A DNA stretch of 64,000 nt from Pseudomonas cerasi (GCF_900074915.1 NZ_LT222319.1:5387501-5451500); one strand, 5' to 3'. Positions 35,560-45,122 are shown, counted from the first letter of the stretch. The notes: generated by a model from the letters alone, not told the origin. Translations and numbers: made by a program.

Positions 35560-37175
35560 AGCTGCTTGCCGTCCGCCGTCTGTTTCGCATTCAACGTGTC
35601 GTTATCCGCTATCGCCTCGATGACCTGTTGTTCGCCCTGCCCCTGCCGTGGTGGATGCTCGCGCTGCGTTTCGTGCTGCCCTGGCGCTGGCTGCCACGGC
35701 GCAAATCCGAGCTGAGCCGGGGCGTACGCTTTCGTCTGGCGCTCCAGGACCTGGGGCCGATTTTCATCAAGTTCGGGCAACTGCTGTCCACCCGGCGCGA
35801 CCTGTTGCCTGAGGACATCGCCGACGAACTGATGCTGCTGCAGGACCGCGTGCCGCCGTTCGATCAGCAACTGGCGATCAAGCTGATCGAAGAACAGCTC
35901 GGCGCGCGCATCTGCGACGTGTTCAGCCGCTTCGACGAGAAGCCGCTGGCATCCGCTTCGGTCGCTCAGGTGCATGCCGCCTGCCTGAAGACCGGCGAAG
36001 AAGTCGTGGTCAAAGTGGTACGCCCCGGCCTCAAGCCGATCATCGGTCAGGACCTGGCGTGGCTGTTCATTCTCGCCCGCACCGCCGAGCGCGTCTCCGC
36101 CGATGCCCGCCTGCTGCACCCGGTGCAGGTGGTGATGGATTATGAAAAGACCATCTACGACGAACTCGACCTGCTGCGTGAAGCGGCCAACGCCAGCCAG
36201 TTGCGGCGCAATTTCGAAGGCTCCGACCTGCTTTACGTGCCACAAGTCTACTGGGACTGGTGCCGCCCGAAAGTGCTGGTCATGGAGCGTATCTACGGGC
36301 TTCAGGTAACCGATCTGGCCGCGCTGGCCGATCAGCGCACCGACATGAAACTGCTCGCCGAGCGCGGTGTGGAGATTTTCTTCACGCAGATATTTCGCGA
36401 CAGTTTCTTCCACGCCGACATGCACCCCGGCAACATTTTCGTCAGCACGGTCAACCCGTGGGCGCCGAAGTACATTGCCATCGACTGCGGTATCGTCGGC
36501 AGCCTGACCCCGGAAGATCAGGATTATCTGGCGCGTAACCTGTTTGCCTTTTTCAAACGAGATTATCGTCGCGTTGCGCAACTGCACATCGATTCGGGCT
36601 GGGTGCCGGCAGAGACCAAGCTCAATGAATTCGAAGCGGCCATCCGCACGGTCTGCGAGCCGATTTTCGAGAAGCCGCTCAAGGATATTTCCTTCGGCCA
36701 GGTGCTGATGCGTCTGTTCCAGACCGCGCGCCGCTTCAATATGGAAGTCCAGCCGCAACTGGTTCTGCTGCAAAAGACCCTGCTCAACATCGAAGGCTTG
36801 GGTCGTCAGTTGTACCCTGATCTGGACCTGTGGAGCACCGCGCAGCCTTATCTGGAGCGCTGGATGCGTGAACGGGTCAGCCCGAAGACCCTGCTGGGCA
36901 ATCTGCAATCACAGGTCGAGCAACTGCCGCACATCGCGGGCATGACCCGTGACCTGCTGGAGCGCATGTCCCGCCCGCACGCCTCGGATCCGCCGCGCCC
37001 GTGGCACGATCGCAAGGACGAGCCGGTCCTGCGGCTGATCGGCGCGGCATTGCTGGTCGGCGGCGCGATACAGGGCTGGGTGATGAGCGAGGCCGCTACC
37101 CAGTTGCTGACGCTCACCGCGTGGCCGGCGGCGATCATGCTCATCGCCGGGCTGTATCTGATCGTTCGCCGATAG
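35556..37175 (+). CDS. ubiB: Ubiquinone biosynthesis protein UbiB (atypical kinase)
   Basis: UbiB is an ADCK-type atypical kinase/ATPase needed for ubiquinone synthesis. The 539 residues show the family KxGQ motif (FIKFGQLLSTRRDLLP), an ATP-site loop (ASASVAQVHAA), the catalytic HADMHPGN motif and the IDCGIVGSL metal motif. Two C-terminal membrane helices lie at about 490-537. Its ATG overlaps the ubiJ stop (ATGA). Confidence 0.97.
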   Translation: MKLLAVRRLFRIQRVVIRYRLDDLLFALPLPWWMLALRFVLPWRWLPRRKSELSRGVRFRLALQDLGPIFIKFGQLLSTRRDLLPEDIADELMLLQDRVPPFDQQLAIKLIEEQLGARICDVFSRFDEKPLASASVAQVHAACLKTGEEVVVKVVRPGLKPIIGQDLAWLFILARTAERVSADARLLHPVQVVMDYEKTIYDELDLLREAANASQLRRNFEGSDLLYVPQVYWDWCRPKVLVMERIYGLQVTDLAALADQRTDMKLLAERGVEIFFTQIFRDSFFHADMHPGNIFVSTVNPWAPKYIAIDCGIVGSLTPEDQDYLARNLFAFFKRDYRRVAQLHIDSGWVPAETKLNEFEAAIRTVCEPIFEKPLKDISFGQVLMRLFQTARRFNMEVQPQLVLLQKTLLNIEGLGRQLYPDLDLWSTAQPYLERWMRERVSPKTLLGNLQSQVEQLPHIAGMTRDLLERMSRPHASDPPRPWHDRKDEPVLRLIGAALLVGGAIQGWVMSEAATQLLTLTAWPAAIMLIAGLYLIVRR

Positions 37176-37242
37176 CCAGCAGCGGATGGCGCTGGCACAC
37201 TGTTCAATCCGCCGGGCATGAACGCCGGCTGCCGGAGTAGAT

Positions 37243-37635
37243 ATGAAAGACTGGCTGGACGAGATTCACTGGAACAGCGACGGTCTGGTGCCTGCAATTG
37301 CTCAGGATCACAAGACCGGCCGGGTATTGATGATGGCCTGGATGAACCGCGAGGCCCTGAGCCTGACGGCGTCCGAGAACCGTGCCATCTATTGGTCGCG
37401 TTCGCGTGGCAAACTCTGGCGCAAAGGTGAAGAATCGGGTCATGTGCAAAAGCTGCATGAACTGCGCCTGGACTGTGACGCCGACGTCATTATCCTGATG
37501 GTCGAGCAGATCGGTGGCATCGCTTGCCATACCGGCCGCGAAAGTTGCTTCTACCGAGTGTATGAAAATTCAGGCTGGAAGACCGTAGACCCGGTTCTGA
37601 AAGATCCTGATGCTATTTACCAGGCAGGCCATTGA
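37243..37635 (+). CDS. hisI: Phosphoribosyl-AMP cyclohydrolase
   Basis: HisI opens the adenine ring of PR-AMP in histidine synthesis (third step). The 130 residues contain the metal-binding LDCDAD stretch and the zinc-cysteine motif CHTGRESCF. This is the monofunctional form; the next step is encoded separately by hisE, 2 bp downstream, in contrast to the fused enterobacterial HisIE. Confidence 0.97.
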   Translation: MKDWLDEIHWNSDGLVPAIAQDHKTGRVLMMAWMNREALSLTASENRAIYWSRSRGKLWRKGEESGHVQKLHELRLDCDADVIILMVEQIGGIACHTGRESCFYRVYENSGWKTVDPVLKDPDAIYQAGH

Positions 37636-37637
37636 AC

Positions 37638-37970
37638 ATGACTGATACGTTGTCCCGTCTGGCCGAAGTGCTGGAATCACGCAAGGACGCCGCTGCCGAC
37701 AGCTCCTATGTCGCAAGCCTGTATCACAAGGGCCTGAACAAGATTCTGGAAAAGCTCGGCGAAGAGTCGATCGAGACCATCATCGCTGCCAAGGACGCTG
37801 CGGTCAGCGGTGATTGCAGTGACGTGATTTATGAAACCGCTGACCTGTGGTTCCACAGCATGGTGATGCTCGCCGCGCTGGGTCAGCACCCGCAGGCCGT
37901 GCTCGATGAACTGGACCGCCGATTCGGCTTGTCCGGCCACGCGGAAAAAGCCGCTCGCACGGCAGAGTAA
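37638..37970 (+). CDS. hisE: Phosphoribosyl-ATP pyrophosphatase
   Basis: HisE hydrolyses PR-ATP to PR-AMP, the step before HisI. The 110 residues are all-alpha MazG-like, with SLYHKGLNKILEKLGEESIE and the EXXD-type metal motif YETADLWFHSMVML. I chose the ATG at 37638; an in-frame TTG at 37632 overlaps the hisI stop. tatA follows 44 bp later. Confidence 0.96.
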   Translation: MTDTLSRLAEVLESRKDAAADSSYVASLYHKGLNKILEKLGEESIETIIAAKDAAVSGDCSDVIYETADLWFHSMVMLAALGQHPQAVLDELDRRFGLSGHAEKAARTAE

Positions 37971-38014
37971 CGCTCTCCCCTTTCAAGCTTGAAATCTTTT
38001 ACGAGGACTGTTTC

Positions 38015-38290
38015 ATGGGTATTTTTGACTGGAAACACTGGATCGTCATCCTGATCGTCGTTGTACTGGTTTTCGGGACCAAGAAACTCAAGGGCCTGGG
38101 CAGCGACGTCGGCGAATCGATCAAGGGCTTTCGCAAGGCGATGAATGACGACGACAAGCCAGCCGAACAGCCTGCACCTCAACCCCAGCAGGCCCAGCCA
38201 GCGCCACAGGGCTCGCCGCTGAATCAGCCACACACTATTGACGCTCAGGCGCACAAAGTCGACGAGCCGATCCGCAAAGACCAGGTTTAA
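38015..38290 (+). CDS. tatA: Sec-independent translocase subunit TatA
   Basis: TatA oligomers form the transport pathway for folded proteins. The 91 residues have an N-terminal membrane helix (about 6-21), the FGTKKLKGLGSDVG hinge, an amphipathic helix and a Gln/Pro-rich tail. It is the first of tatA-tatB-tatC-rsmE, with tatB starting 4 bp downstream. Confidence 0.97.
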   Translation: MGIFDWKHWIVILIVVVLVFGTKKLKGLGSDVGESIKGFRKAMNDDDKPAEQPAPQPQQAQPAPQGSPLNQPHTIDAQAHKVDEPIRKDQV

Positions 38291-38294
38291 GCCC

Positions 38295-38771
38295 ATGTTC
38301 GGTATCAGCTTCTCTGAACTGCTGCTCGTTGGCCTGGTTGCCTTGCTGGTACTGGGTCCCGAGCGCCTGCCGGGTGCTGCACGCACCGCAGGCTTATGGA
38401 TCGGTCGGTTGAAGCGCAGCTTCAATGCGATCAAACAGGAAGTTGAACGTGAAATCGGGGCTGACGAGATTCGTCGGCAGTTGCACAACGAGCACATTCT
38501 TTCGCTGGAAGACGAAGCGCGCAAAATGTTCGCGCCCAATCAGCCGCCCGAGAACGGCTCCGAGCCAGTAAACCCGTCGCCCGCACCGGCAGCAGCCGAA
38601 GCGGCAAGCCCCGCGCACGATGAAGCCGCACACCACGAAATCGGCCCGGCACAACCTGCGGCGCCGAAGACCGAGCTGTCGCTGGAGAAAACCGCGAAAC
38701 CGGCTGACGCCGGCACACCGGTCCCGACGCCTCCCGCCCACGATTCGTCATTGCCACCGCGAGCACCATGA
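38295..38771 (+). CDS. tatB: Sec-independent translocase subunit TatB
   Basis: TatB with TatC forms the receptor for twin-arginine signal peptides. The 158 residues start MFGISFSELLLVGLVALLVL with the Glu8 typical of TatB, then GPERLPGAARTAG and an amphipathic helix. The tail is Pro/Ala/Glu-rich. The ATG at 38295 is the standard start; the frame is open upstream through tatA. Its stop overlaps the tatC start by 4 bp. Confidence 0.97.
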   Translation: MFGISFSELLLVGLVALLVLGPERLPGAARTAGLWIGRLKRSFNAIKQEVEREIGADEIRRQLHNEHILSLEDEARKMFAPNQPPENGSEPVNPSPAPAAAEAASPAHDEAAHHEIGPAQPAAPKTELSLEKTAKPADAGTPVPTPPAHDSSLPPRAP

Positions 38772-39568
38772 GCGCTGATATCCCGGAAAACGATCAGCAA
38801 ATGCCGCTGATCTCGCACCTCACCGAGTTGCGTACACGTCTGTTGCGTTGTGTTGCGGCAGTGTTCCTGATTTTTGCCGGCCTGTTCTACTTCACGCAGA
38901 AGATCTACACACTGGTCTCGGCGCCGCTGCGAGTCTATCTGCCTGAAGGCGCAACGATGATCGCCACCGATGTGGCCTCGCCGTTCATCACGCCGTTCAA
39001 GCTGACCATGATGGTCGCGCTGTTTCTGTCCATGCCGGTTATCCTGCATCAGATCTGGGGCTTTATCGCGCCAGGCCTGTACAAGCACGAGAAGCGCGTC
39101 GCGGTGCCCCTGCTGGTGTCGAGTATCATCCTGTTCTACGCAGGCATGGCGTTTGCCTACTTTCTGGTCTTCCCGCTGATTTTCCACTTCTTCGCCAGCG
39201 TGACGCCGGAAGGCGTTTCGATGATGACCGACATCGCCAGTTACCTGGACTTCGTGATGACGTTGTTCTTCGCTTTTGGCGTGGCCTTCGAAATCCCGGT
39301 GGCCGTGGTGTTGCTGGTGTGGATCGGCATCGTCGACGTCAAATACCTGAAGAAGATCCGCCCTTACGTGATCATCGGCTGCTTCGTGGTCGGCATGATC
39401 CTGACGCCGCCGGACATCTTCTCGCAGACGCTGCTGGCGGTGCCAATGTGGCTGCTCTTCGAGCTGGGCGTACTGTGCAGCACGATGATCAAGAAGCGTG
39501 GCGAACATCCGGACGATGAGACCGAGGACGCTGACAAGCAGGACCAGCCGCCCGCGACCACACCGTGA
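38768..39568 (+). CDS. tatC: Sec-independent translocase subunit TatC
   Basis: TatC is the six-helix membrane core that recognises RR signal peptides. The 266 residues show the conserved N-terminal HLTELRTRLLR motif, the periplasmic ASPFITPFKLT loop, IWGFIAPGLYKHEKR, and FAFGVAFEIPV. The C-terminal tail is acidic. It overlaps both neighbours (ATGA with tatB, GTGA with rsmE). Confidence 0.98.
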   Translation: MSADIPENDQQMPLISHLTELRTRLLRCVAAVFLIFAGLFYFTQKIYTLVSAPLRVYLPEGATMIATDVASPFITPFKLTMMVALFLSMPVILHQIWGFIAPGLYKHEKRVAVPLLVSSIILFYAGMAFAYFLVFPLIFHFFASVTPEGVSMMTDIASYLDFVMTLFFAFGVAFEIPVAVVLLVWIGIVDVKYLKKIRPYVIIGCFVVGMILTPPDIFSQTLLAVPMWLLFELGVLCSTMIKKRGEHPDDETEDADKQDQPPATTP

Positions 39569-40272
39569 ACCTGCTGCTGCTTGAGGAAGCCGATTTCATT
39601 GCGGCTGACCGGGTGGTCCTGCGTGATCGCCGTCTGAAGCACATGCAGGAGGTGCACCGCGCAGAGGTCGGCGACAGTGTGCGGGTGGGCCGCGTCAACG
39701 GCCTGCTGGGCAATGCCGAACTGCTGCGCCTTGAACCCCATGAGGCAGAGCTGCGTGTCGAACTGCAGAGTGCTCCGCCGACAAAACTGCCGCTTACCCT
39801 GCTGCTGGCGTTGCCACGTCCCAAGATGTTACGCCGGGTGTTTCAGACCGTCGCGACCATGGGCGTGCCGAAAGTCATCCTGCTGAACAGCTACAGGGTG
39901 GAAAAAAGCTTCTGGCAGACGCCGTTTCTAGAGCCTGAAGCCATCCGCGAGCAACTGATTCTGGGCCTGGAACAGGCTCGCGATTCGGTGCTGCCTGAGA
40001 TTGTGATCGAAAAGCGCTTCAAGCCTTTCGTTGAAGATCGCTTGCCGCAGATCGCGCTCGACACACTGGGCCTGGTTGGCCATCCCGGTGATTTCCCCGC
40101 CTGCCCTCGTGCGGTCACAGAGCAAGTCACGCTGGCCATCGGCCCTGAAGGGGGCTGGATACCCTACGAAATCGGTCTGTTGCGTCAGTCAGGTTTGCAG
40201 CCCGTGCAATTGGGCGAACGTATCCTGCGCGTCGAAACCGCTGTAACGGCCCTTCTCGCCCGCTTGTTCTAA
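39565..40272 (+). CDS. rsmE: 16S rRNA (uracil1498-N3)-methyltransferase
   Basis: RsmE methylates U1498 of 16S rRNA. The 235 residues have an N-terminal PUA-like domain (LKHMQEVHRAEVGD) and a C-terminal SPOUT knot with AIGPEGGW and LGERILRVETA motifs. Start is GTG at 39565, overlapping the tatC stop, so translation is probably coupled. Confidence 0.96.
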   Translation: MNLLLLEEADFIAADRVVLRDRRLKHMQEVHRAEVGDSVRVGRVNGLLGNAELLRLEPHEAELRVELQSAPPTKLPLTLLLALPRPKMLRRVFQTVATMGVPKVILLNSYRVEKSFWQTPFLEPEAIREQLILGLEQARDSVLPEIVIEKRFKPFVEDRLPQIALDTLGLVGHPGDFPACPRAVTEQVTLAIGPEGGWIPYEIGLLRQSGLQPVQLGERILRVETAVTALLARLF

Positions 40273-40360
40273 GCTGTCAGTGTCGACTCAATCGCTTCAG
40301 TTAACCGATAACTGGCCGATGCAATTGCATACTTAGAGCAAAAGACGTCAAGGAGTGATC

Positions 40361-42277
40361 ATGTCTCGTGGGTTATCCAAAAGCCTCGCCAATGCGAGTG
40401 TCAGCCTGAAATTGGCGATCGGCTTTGGCCTGGTACTGTTGATGACGCTGATGATTTCGGCCACCGGCTGGTTCAGCAATCAGGCCCTTATTGATCGTGG
40501 GGACCGTGTTACTGCGATTGCGCAGGTCAATGAGCTGACCCTTCAGTTGCGCATCAACCGTATGAGCTACGAGGCGCTGTACAACGCAGAGACCGCAGCG
40601 AAGGTCAGAAGTACACTCGATCAGCTGGACGCCGCGCTGCAAAGCGCCAGGAACCTGCTGCGATCCCCCGAGAACCTGCAGTTGCTGGATGCCCAGATTC
40701 AGGCCACCCGCGACTATCGCCAGTCGTTTGAGGACATGAGCAAGGCGATCGAAACCCGCGAAGCGAGCCGCAGCCAGATGGGCGAAAACGCCGACAAAGC
40801 GGTGGATCAGGCCGACAGGATCGAAGCCGAACTGCTCAAGGAAGATAACATCCTGGCCTTCAATGGCATCGTCGGCGTCAGCAAGCTGATTCAGCAGGCG
40901 CGTTTTCAGGTACGTGGTTACACCTACAGCGGCCGTCCCGATTTCGAAAAGGACGCCAATAAGGCCATCGATGACGCAGTGACCGGAATCAATACGCTGG
41001 CTGGCGATATTTCCTCCGATTATTCACCCATGCTGCAGCAGGCCATTGCCGGGCTCAATGGCTACCGCGCGGCTGTGGGCCGCTACCGCGATGCCCAGGC
41101 TGCCTCCAAGGCCGCGCTGGAAAAAATGACCACACTGGGCGTCAGCATGCTCGACACCAGCAACGACCTGATCATCCGGCAGAACAAGAGCCGTGACGCA
41201 GACAGCGCCAAGTCGGTCACGATGATCGCTGCCGCTACGGCGTTGGCGCTGGTGCTGAGCATTCTCGCGGCGTGGGTCATCACTCGCCAGATCACCACCC
41301 CGTTGCAGGAGACCCTCGAAGTAGTGGAGCGGGTGGCCTCGGGCGACCTGAGTCGCAACCTCAAGGTTGATCGCAAGGACGAACTGGGCAAACTGCAGGC
41401 CACGATTCAACGTATGACGGTGAGCCTGCGTGAGCTGGTCGGCGGGATTCGCGATGGCGTCACCCAGATCGCCAGCGCGGCGGAAGAGCTGTCAGCGGTC
41501 ACCGAGCAGACCAGCGCCGGAGTCAACAGCCAGAAGGTCGAGACCGATCAGGTCGCCACCGCCATGCATGAAATGACGGCAACGGTTCAGGAGGTTGCGC
41601 GCAACGCCGAGGAAGCCTCGGAAGCAGCAGTGGCGGCAGACCGTCAGGCCCGTGATGGCGAACGAGTGGTCAACGAGGCCATTGCGCAAATCGAACGTCT
41701 TGCCTCCGCGGTGGGCAACTCCAGCGAAGCGATGGGCGCGCTGAAACAGGAAAGCGACAAGATCGGCAGCGTGCTGGACGTCATCAAATCGGTCGCCGAA
41801 CAGACCAACCTGCTGGCCTTGAACGCCGCTATCGAGGCAGCCCGCGCCGGTGAGGCCGGTCGGGGCTTTGCGGTGGTTGCCGATGAGGTGCGCAGTCTGG
41901 CGCAGCGCACGCAGAAATCCACCGAAGAGATCGAAGCACTGATTGCCGGCCTGCAAAGCGGCACACAGCAGGCCACAACGGTCATGGACAGCAGTCGCGA
42001 GCTGAGCACCAGCAGCGTGGAACTGACACGTCGGGCCGGAGGATCGCTGGAAAGCATCACCAAAACCGTCTCGGCGATCCAGGCGATGAATCAGCAGATC
42101 GCCGCCGCCGCCGAAGAACAGAGCGCCACCGCCGAAGAGATCAACCGCAGCATCATCAACGTCCGCGACGTGTCCGAGCAGACATCTGCGGCCAGTGAAG
42201 AAACCGCAGCTTCCAGCGTAGAACTCGCAAGACTGGGCAACCACCTTCAGGTGCTGGTGAGCCGCTTCACCGTCTGA
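40361..42277 (+). CDS. Methyl-accepting chemotaxis protein with HBM-type sensor (McpS/McpK-like)
   Basis: A 638-residue inner-membrane chemoreceptor. It has membrane helix 1 at about 18-40, a long all-helical periplasmic region (about 41-285) of the HBM type and membrane helix 2 (about 288-310). A HAMP domain and a cytoplasmic signalling region follow, with the hairpin tip EQTNLLALNAAIEAARAGEA. HBM receptors McpS (P. putida) and McpK (P. aeruginosa, also next to rsmE) sense TCA intermediates or 2-oxoglutarate, so a similar ligand is inferred. The ATG at 40361 follows AGGAG; an upstream GTG is too close to it. A terminator follows at 42292. Confidence 0.92.
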   Translation: MSRGLSKSLANASVSLKLAIGFGLVLLMTLMISATGWFSNQALIDRGDRVTAIAQVNELTLQLRINRMSYEALYNAETAAKVRSTLDQLDAALQSARNLLRSPENLQLLDAQIQATRDYRQSFEDMSKAIETREASRSQMGENADKAVDQADRIEAELLKEDNILAFNGIVGVSKLIQQARFQVRGYTYSGRPDFEKDANKAIDDAVTGINTLAGDISSDYSPMLQQAIAGLNGYRAAVGRYRDAQAASKAALEKMTTLGVSMLDTSNDLIIRQNKSRDADSAKSVTMIAAATALALVLSILAAWVITRQITTPLQETLEVVERVASGDLSRNLKVDRKDELGKLQATIQRMTVSLRELVGGIRDGVTQIASAAEELSAVTEQTSAGVNSQKVETDQVATAMHEMTATVQEVARNAEEASEAAVAADRQARDGERVVNEAIAQIERLASAVGNSSEAMGALKQESDKIGSVLDVIKSVAEQTNLLALNAAIEAARAGEAGRGFAVVADEVRSLAQRTQKSTEEIEALIAGLQSGTQQATTVMDSSRELSTSSVELTRRAGGSLESITKTVSAIQAMNQQIAAAAEEQSATAEEINRSIINVRDVSEQTSAASEETAASSVELARLGNHLQVLVSRFTV

Positions 42278-42291
42278 CCTGTCAGCACACA

Positions 42292-42324
42292 GCCCGCGCC
42301 CGCACTCGGCGCGGGCCATTTTCC
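42292..42324 (+). terminator. Terminator of the first chemoreceptor gene
   Basis: GCCCGCGC (42292-42299) pairs with GCGCGGGC (42309-42316), 9-nt loop, followed by CATTTTCC. It begins 14 bp past the stop codon. Confidence 0.75.
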
Positions 42325-42392
42325 CCAACTAAATGTGACAGCGTTCACCCCTCCTTCGTACTCGGAAATCTCCTACGACCTTCTCAGGTCAC

Positions 42393-42467
42393 GCAATGAG
42401 TCACCACGCCGATGCGCTCACAACGCACGTCCCGACGGGTTCGGAACGTGCGTTGTTCGCTCATTGC
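42393..42467 (+). promoter_or_regulatory. Long two-part stem upstream of the second chemoreceptor
   Basis: An outer 8-bp stem (GCAATGAG 42393-42400 with CTCATTGC 42460-42467) and an inner 11-bp stem (42420-42430 with 42446-42456) are both perfect. The structure ends one base before the AGGAG ribosome site (42468-42472) of the ATG at 42479, so in RNA it would sit against the ribosome site. Function is unknown. Confidence 0.6.
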
Positions 42468-42478
42468 AGGAGATTCCA

Positions 42479-44411
42479 ATGTTCCGACTGATCAATCAAG
42501 CGCTCGGCAACATGAACGTCAGATTCAAGCTGTCCCTGGGTTTCGGCCTGGTGCTGCTATTGACGCTGATCATCACACTGACCGGCTGGCATGGCCTGTA
42601 CACCATGATCGACCGCTCGGAGTCGCTCTCGGACATCGCCCAGCTCAACGGTCTGACCAAAGACCTGCGCGCCGAGCGAATCACCGACCGCGTCGAAAAA
42701 ACGCCGGAGAGCACCGCGCTGGTCACAGAAAAGCTCAATGAAATGAAAGCCCAACTCACCCTGCTGCACACACAGAGTGAGGAGGAGGCAAACCATCAAG
42801 CTGCTAAACGGCCAGTTCGAGATGCTGAACAGGCTGGAAAAGACCTTCGCGGACGTTCGCACCAACCGACAAACCCGCAACCAGATACGCGCGCGCCTGG
42901 AGCAGACGTCCGAACAGGCTTTGCAGGCCATCGCGCAGGTTGCGGTAGAGGTACTCAAAAGCGTCAGCCAGGAACAGGACAGCAGCGAGCGGATGGAGGA
43001 GTTCACCAACATTTCCCAACTGAGGCAGCAGGTGCAGACCGCTCGTTATCAGGTGCAGGCGTATACCTTCACCACCCGCGACGCGGATGAGCACGCGGCC
43101 ATTGCGGCCATCGACGAAGCGCTCAAGGAGATCGGGCAGATCGCTCAGGATCAGGGCAATGAAAGCCTTCAGGGCCTGACCCCGGCGACCGCAGCCTTGC
43201 AGAGTTATCGGGAACGGCTTGGCGAGTTCAAGCAGATACAGACCAAGGCCGAAGCGGATCAGGAAATCATGGAAGGTCTTGGCGAAACGCTGCTGGACTC
43301 CGTCGCGGCGCTGAACCGCCTGCAGACTGCCCAGCGTGACAGCGAGGCGGCCAACTCCAGCGTCATGCTGAGCAGTGTTGCAGGCCTGGCATTGCTGATC
43401 GGATTGCTTGCCGCCTGGATCATGACCCGGCAGATCACCGTACCGTTGCAGCAGACTCTGGGGGCCGCAGCACGCATCGCCCAGGGCGACCTGAGTCGGG
43501 ACATATCGGTCACACGCCGTGACGAAATGGGTCAGTTGCAACGCAGCATGCAGACCATGACCATCAGCCTGCGCGAACTGGTTGGCGGCATCAGCGAGGG
43601 CGTATCGCAGATCGCCAGCGCGGCCGAGCAATTGTCAGCAGTGACCAGGCAGACCTGCATCGGGGTCACCAGTCAGAAAGACGAAACCGATCAGGTGGCC
43701 ACGGCCATGAATGAAATGGCCGCAACCGCGCGCAATGCGCAGGAAGCGTCGCAGGCGGCCGCTCAGGCGGATCAACAGGCGCGCAGTGGCGATGAAGTGG
43801 TCGGGCAGGCGATAAGTCAGATCGAGCAACTGGCTCGCGAGGTGCTGAACTCCACGCAGTCGATGAGCGCGCTCAAGCAGGAAAGCAACAAGATCGTTGG
43901 CGTTCTGGATGTGATCAAGTCTGTTTCACAGCAGACCAACCTGTTGGCCCTCAATGCGGCCATCGAGGCAGCCCGCGCGGGAGAGGCCGGGCGCGGCTTC
44001 GCGGTGGTTGCCGATGAAGTCCGTGGTCTGGCGCAACGCACGCAAAAGTCCACCGAGGAAATCGAAGAGCTGATCGCTGCCCTGCAAACCGGCACCCAAC
44101 AAGTCGCAACCACCCTGGATAACAGCCGCACCCTGACCGACAACACGGTTGAGCTGAGCCGTCGCGCGGGTGGCGCACTGGAGCAGATCACCCGCACCGT
44201 TGCGACGATCCAGCACATGAACGAACAGATCGCTACCGCCAGCGAGGAACAGAGCGTAGTCGCCGAACAGATCAACCGTAACGTCATCAGCGTACGCGAC
44301 ATCTCCGAACAGACCGCTGCAGCCAGCGAGCAAACCGCAACCTCCAGCGTCGAACTCGCCAGGCTGGGAACGCACCTGCAGGCACTGGTGGGGCGATTCA
44401 GGGTGGGTTGA
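42479..44411 (+). pseudogene. Second methyl-accepting chemotaxis protein, broken by a frameshift
   Basis: The gene parallels the preceding receptor. Residues 1 to about 99 (MFRLINQALGNMNVRFKLSL, membrane helix 1, first sensor helix) are read from 42479. The rest (sensor, membrane helix 2, HAMP, signalling domain with QQTNLLALNAAIEAARAGEA) is open only in another frame from about 42777. The switch falls at the purine run GAGGAGGAGGCAAACC (42780-42795) and equals one extra base or two missing. Joined, the product would be about 640 residues with an HBM-like sensor. The signalling domain also lacks four residues near 43725 relative to its neighbour. A sequencing error at the run cannot be excluded. 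Confidence 0.85.
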
Positions 44412-44469
44412 ACCCATGCCATCACGCCGGTAGACGTCCGGACAACGCCATGGTGCCCGCAGGCATACC

Positions 44470-45006
44470 GGAGAACATCATCGTGCCCACGCTGGAGCGT
44501 GAGAAACGATAGTCGTCAGGAATAACACTATCGTACCCATGCTCCGCGTGGGTATGCCGGTCTGGACGCTCCGCGTCCTCTTGCGACGCAGAGCGTCGTG
44601 AAATGCATTCCCACGCTGGAGCGTGAGGAACGATCGTCGGCAGGGGTAACACCATCGTGCCCATGCTCCAGCGTGGGTATGCCGGTCTGGATGCTCCGCG
44701 TCCTCTTGCGACGCAGAGCGTCGTGAAATGCATTCCCACGCTGGAGCGTGAGGAACGATCGTCTTCAGGAATAACACTATCGTACCCATGCTCCGCGTGG
44801 GTATGCCGGTCTGGACGCTCCGCGTCTTCTTGCGACGCAGAGCGTCGTGAAATGCATTCCCACGCTGGAACGTGAGGAACGATAGTCGTCAGGAATAACA
44901 CTATCGTACCCATGCTCCGCGTGGGTATGCCGGTCTGGACGCTCCGCGTCTTCTTGCGACGCAGAGCGTCGTGAACTGCATTCCCACGCTGGAGCGTGAG
45001 GAACGG
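44470..45006. repeat. Tandem array of a second intergenic repeat, unit 124-125 bp
   Basis: The marker TAACAC(T/C)ATCGT recurs at 44523, 44647, 44772 and 44896, giving spacings of 124, 125 and 124 bp. Each unit contains CATGCTCCGCGTGGGTATGC, GACGCTCCGCGTC, GCGACGCAGAGCGTCGTG and ATTCCCACGCTGGAGCGTGA, several of them short palindromes. Units are almost identical. The array occupies the 711-bp space between the broken receptor and opgH. Frames open across it are an effect of repetition, since the unit length is not a multiple of three throughout. Confidence 0.92.
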
Positions 45007-45067
45007 TCGGGGTTCTGGAGAACCGGTCTTGACCATGTCCTGTGCATGTATGTGCCACAAAGCCCAA

Positions 45068-45107
45068 TAAAAAAGCCCCCGACGCGCTAGGCGTCAGGGG
45101 CTCTTTT
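45068..45107 (-). terminator. Rho-independent terminator of opgGH
   Basis: AGCCCC-C-GACGC (45074-45085) pairs with GCGTC-A-GGGGCT (45091-45102), one mismatch, 5-nt loop. Six A at 45068-45073 give a U-run on the minus strand. It begins about 20 bp after the opgH stop. Confidence 0.88.
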
Positions 45108-45122
45108 CGTAGCCGGGCGGTT

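Noticed and set aside
35409..36908. Open frame of 499 codons opposite ubiB
   Set aside because: Antisense of a well-supported kinase gene; no motifs.
44422..45067. Open frames of up to 212 codons in the tandem array
   Set aside because: They arise from repetition of a 124-125 bp unit and change frame between units.
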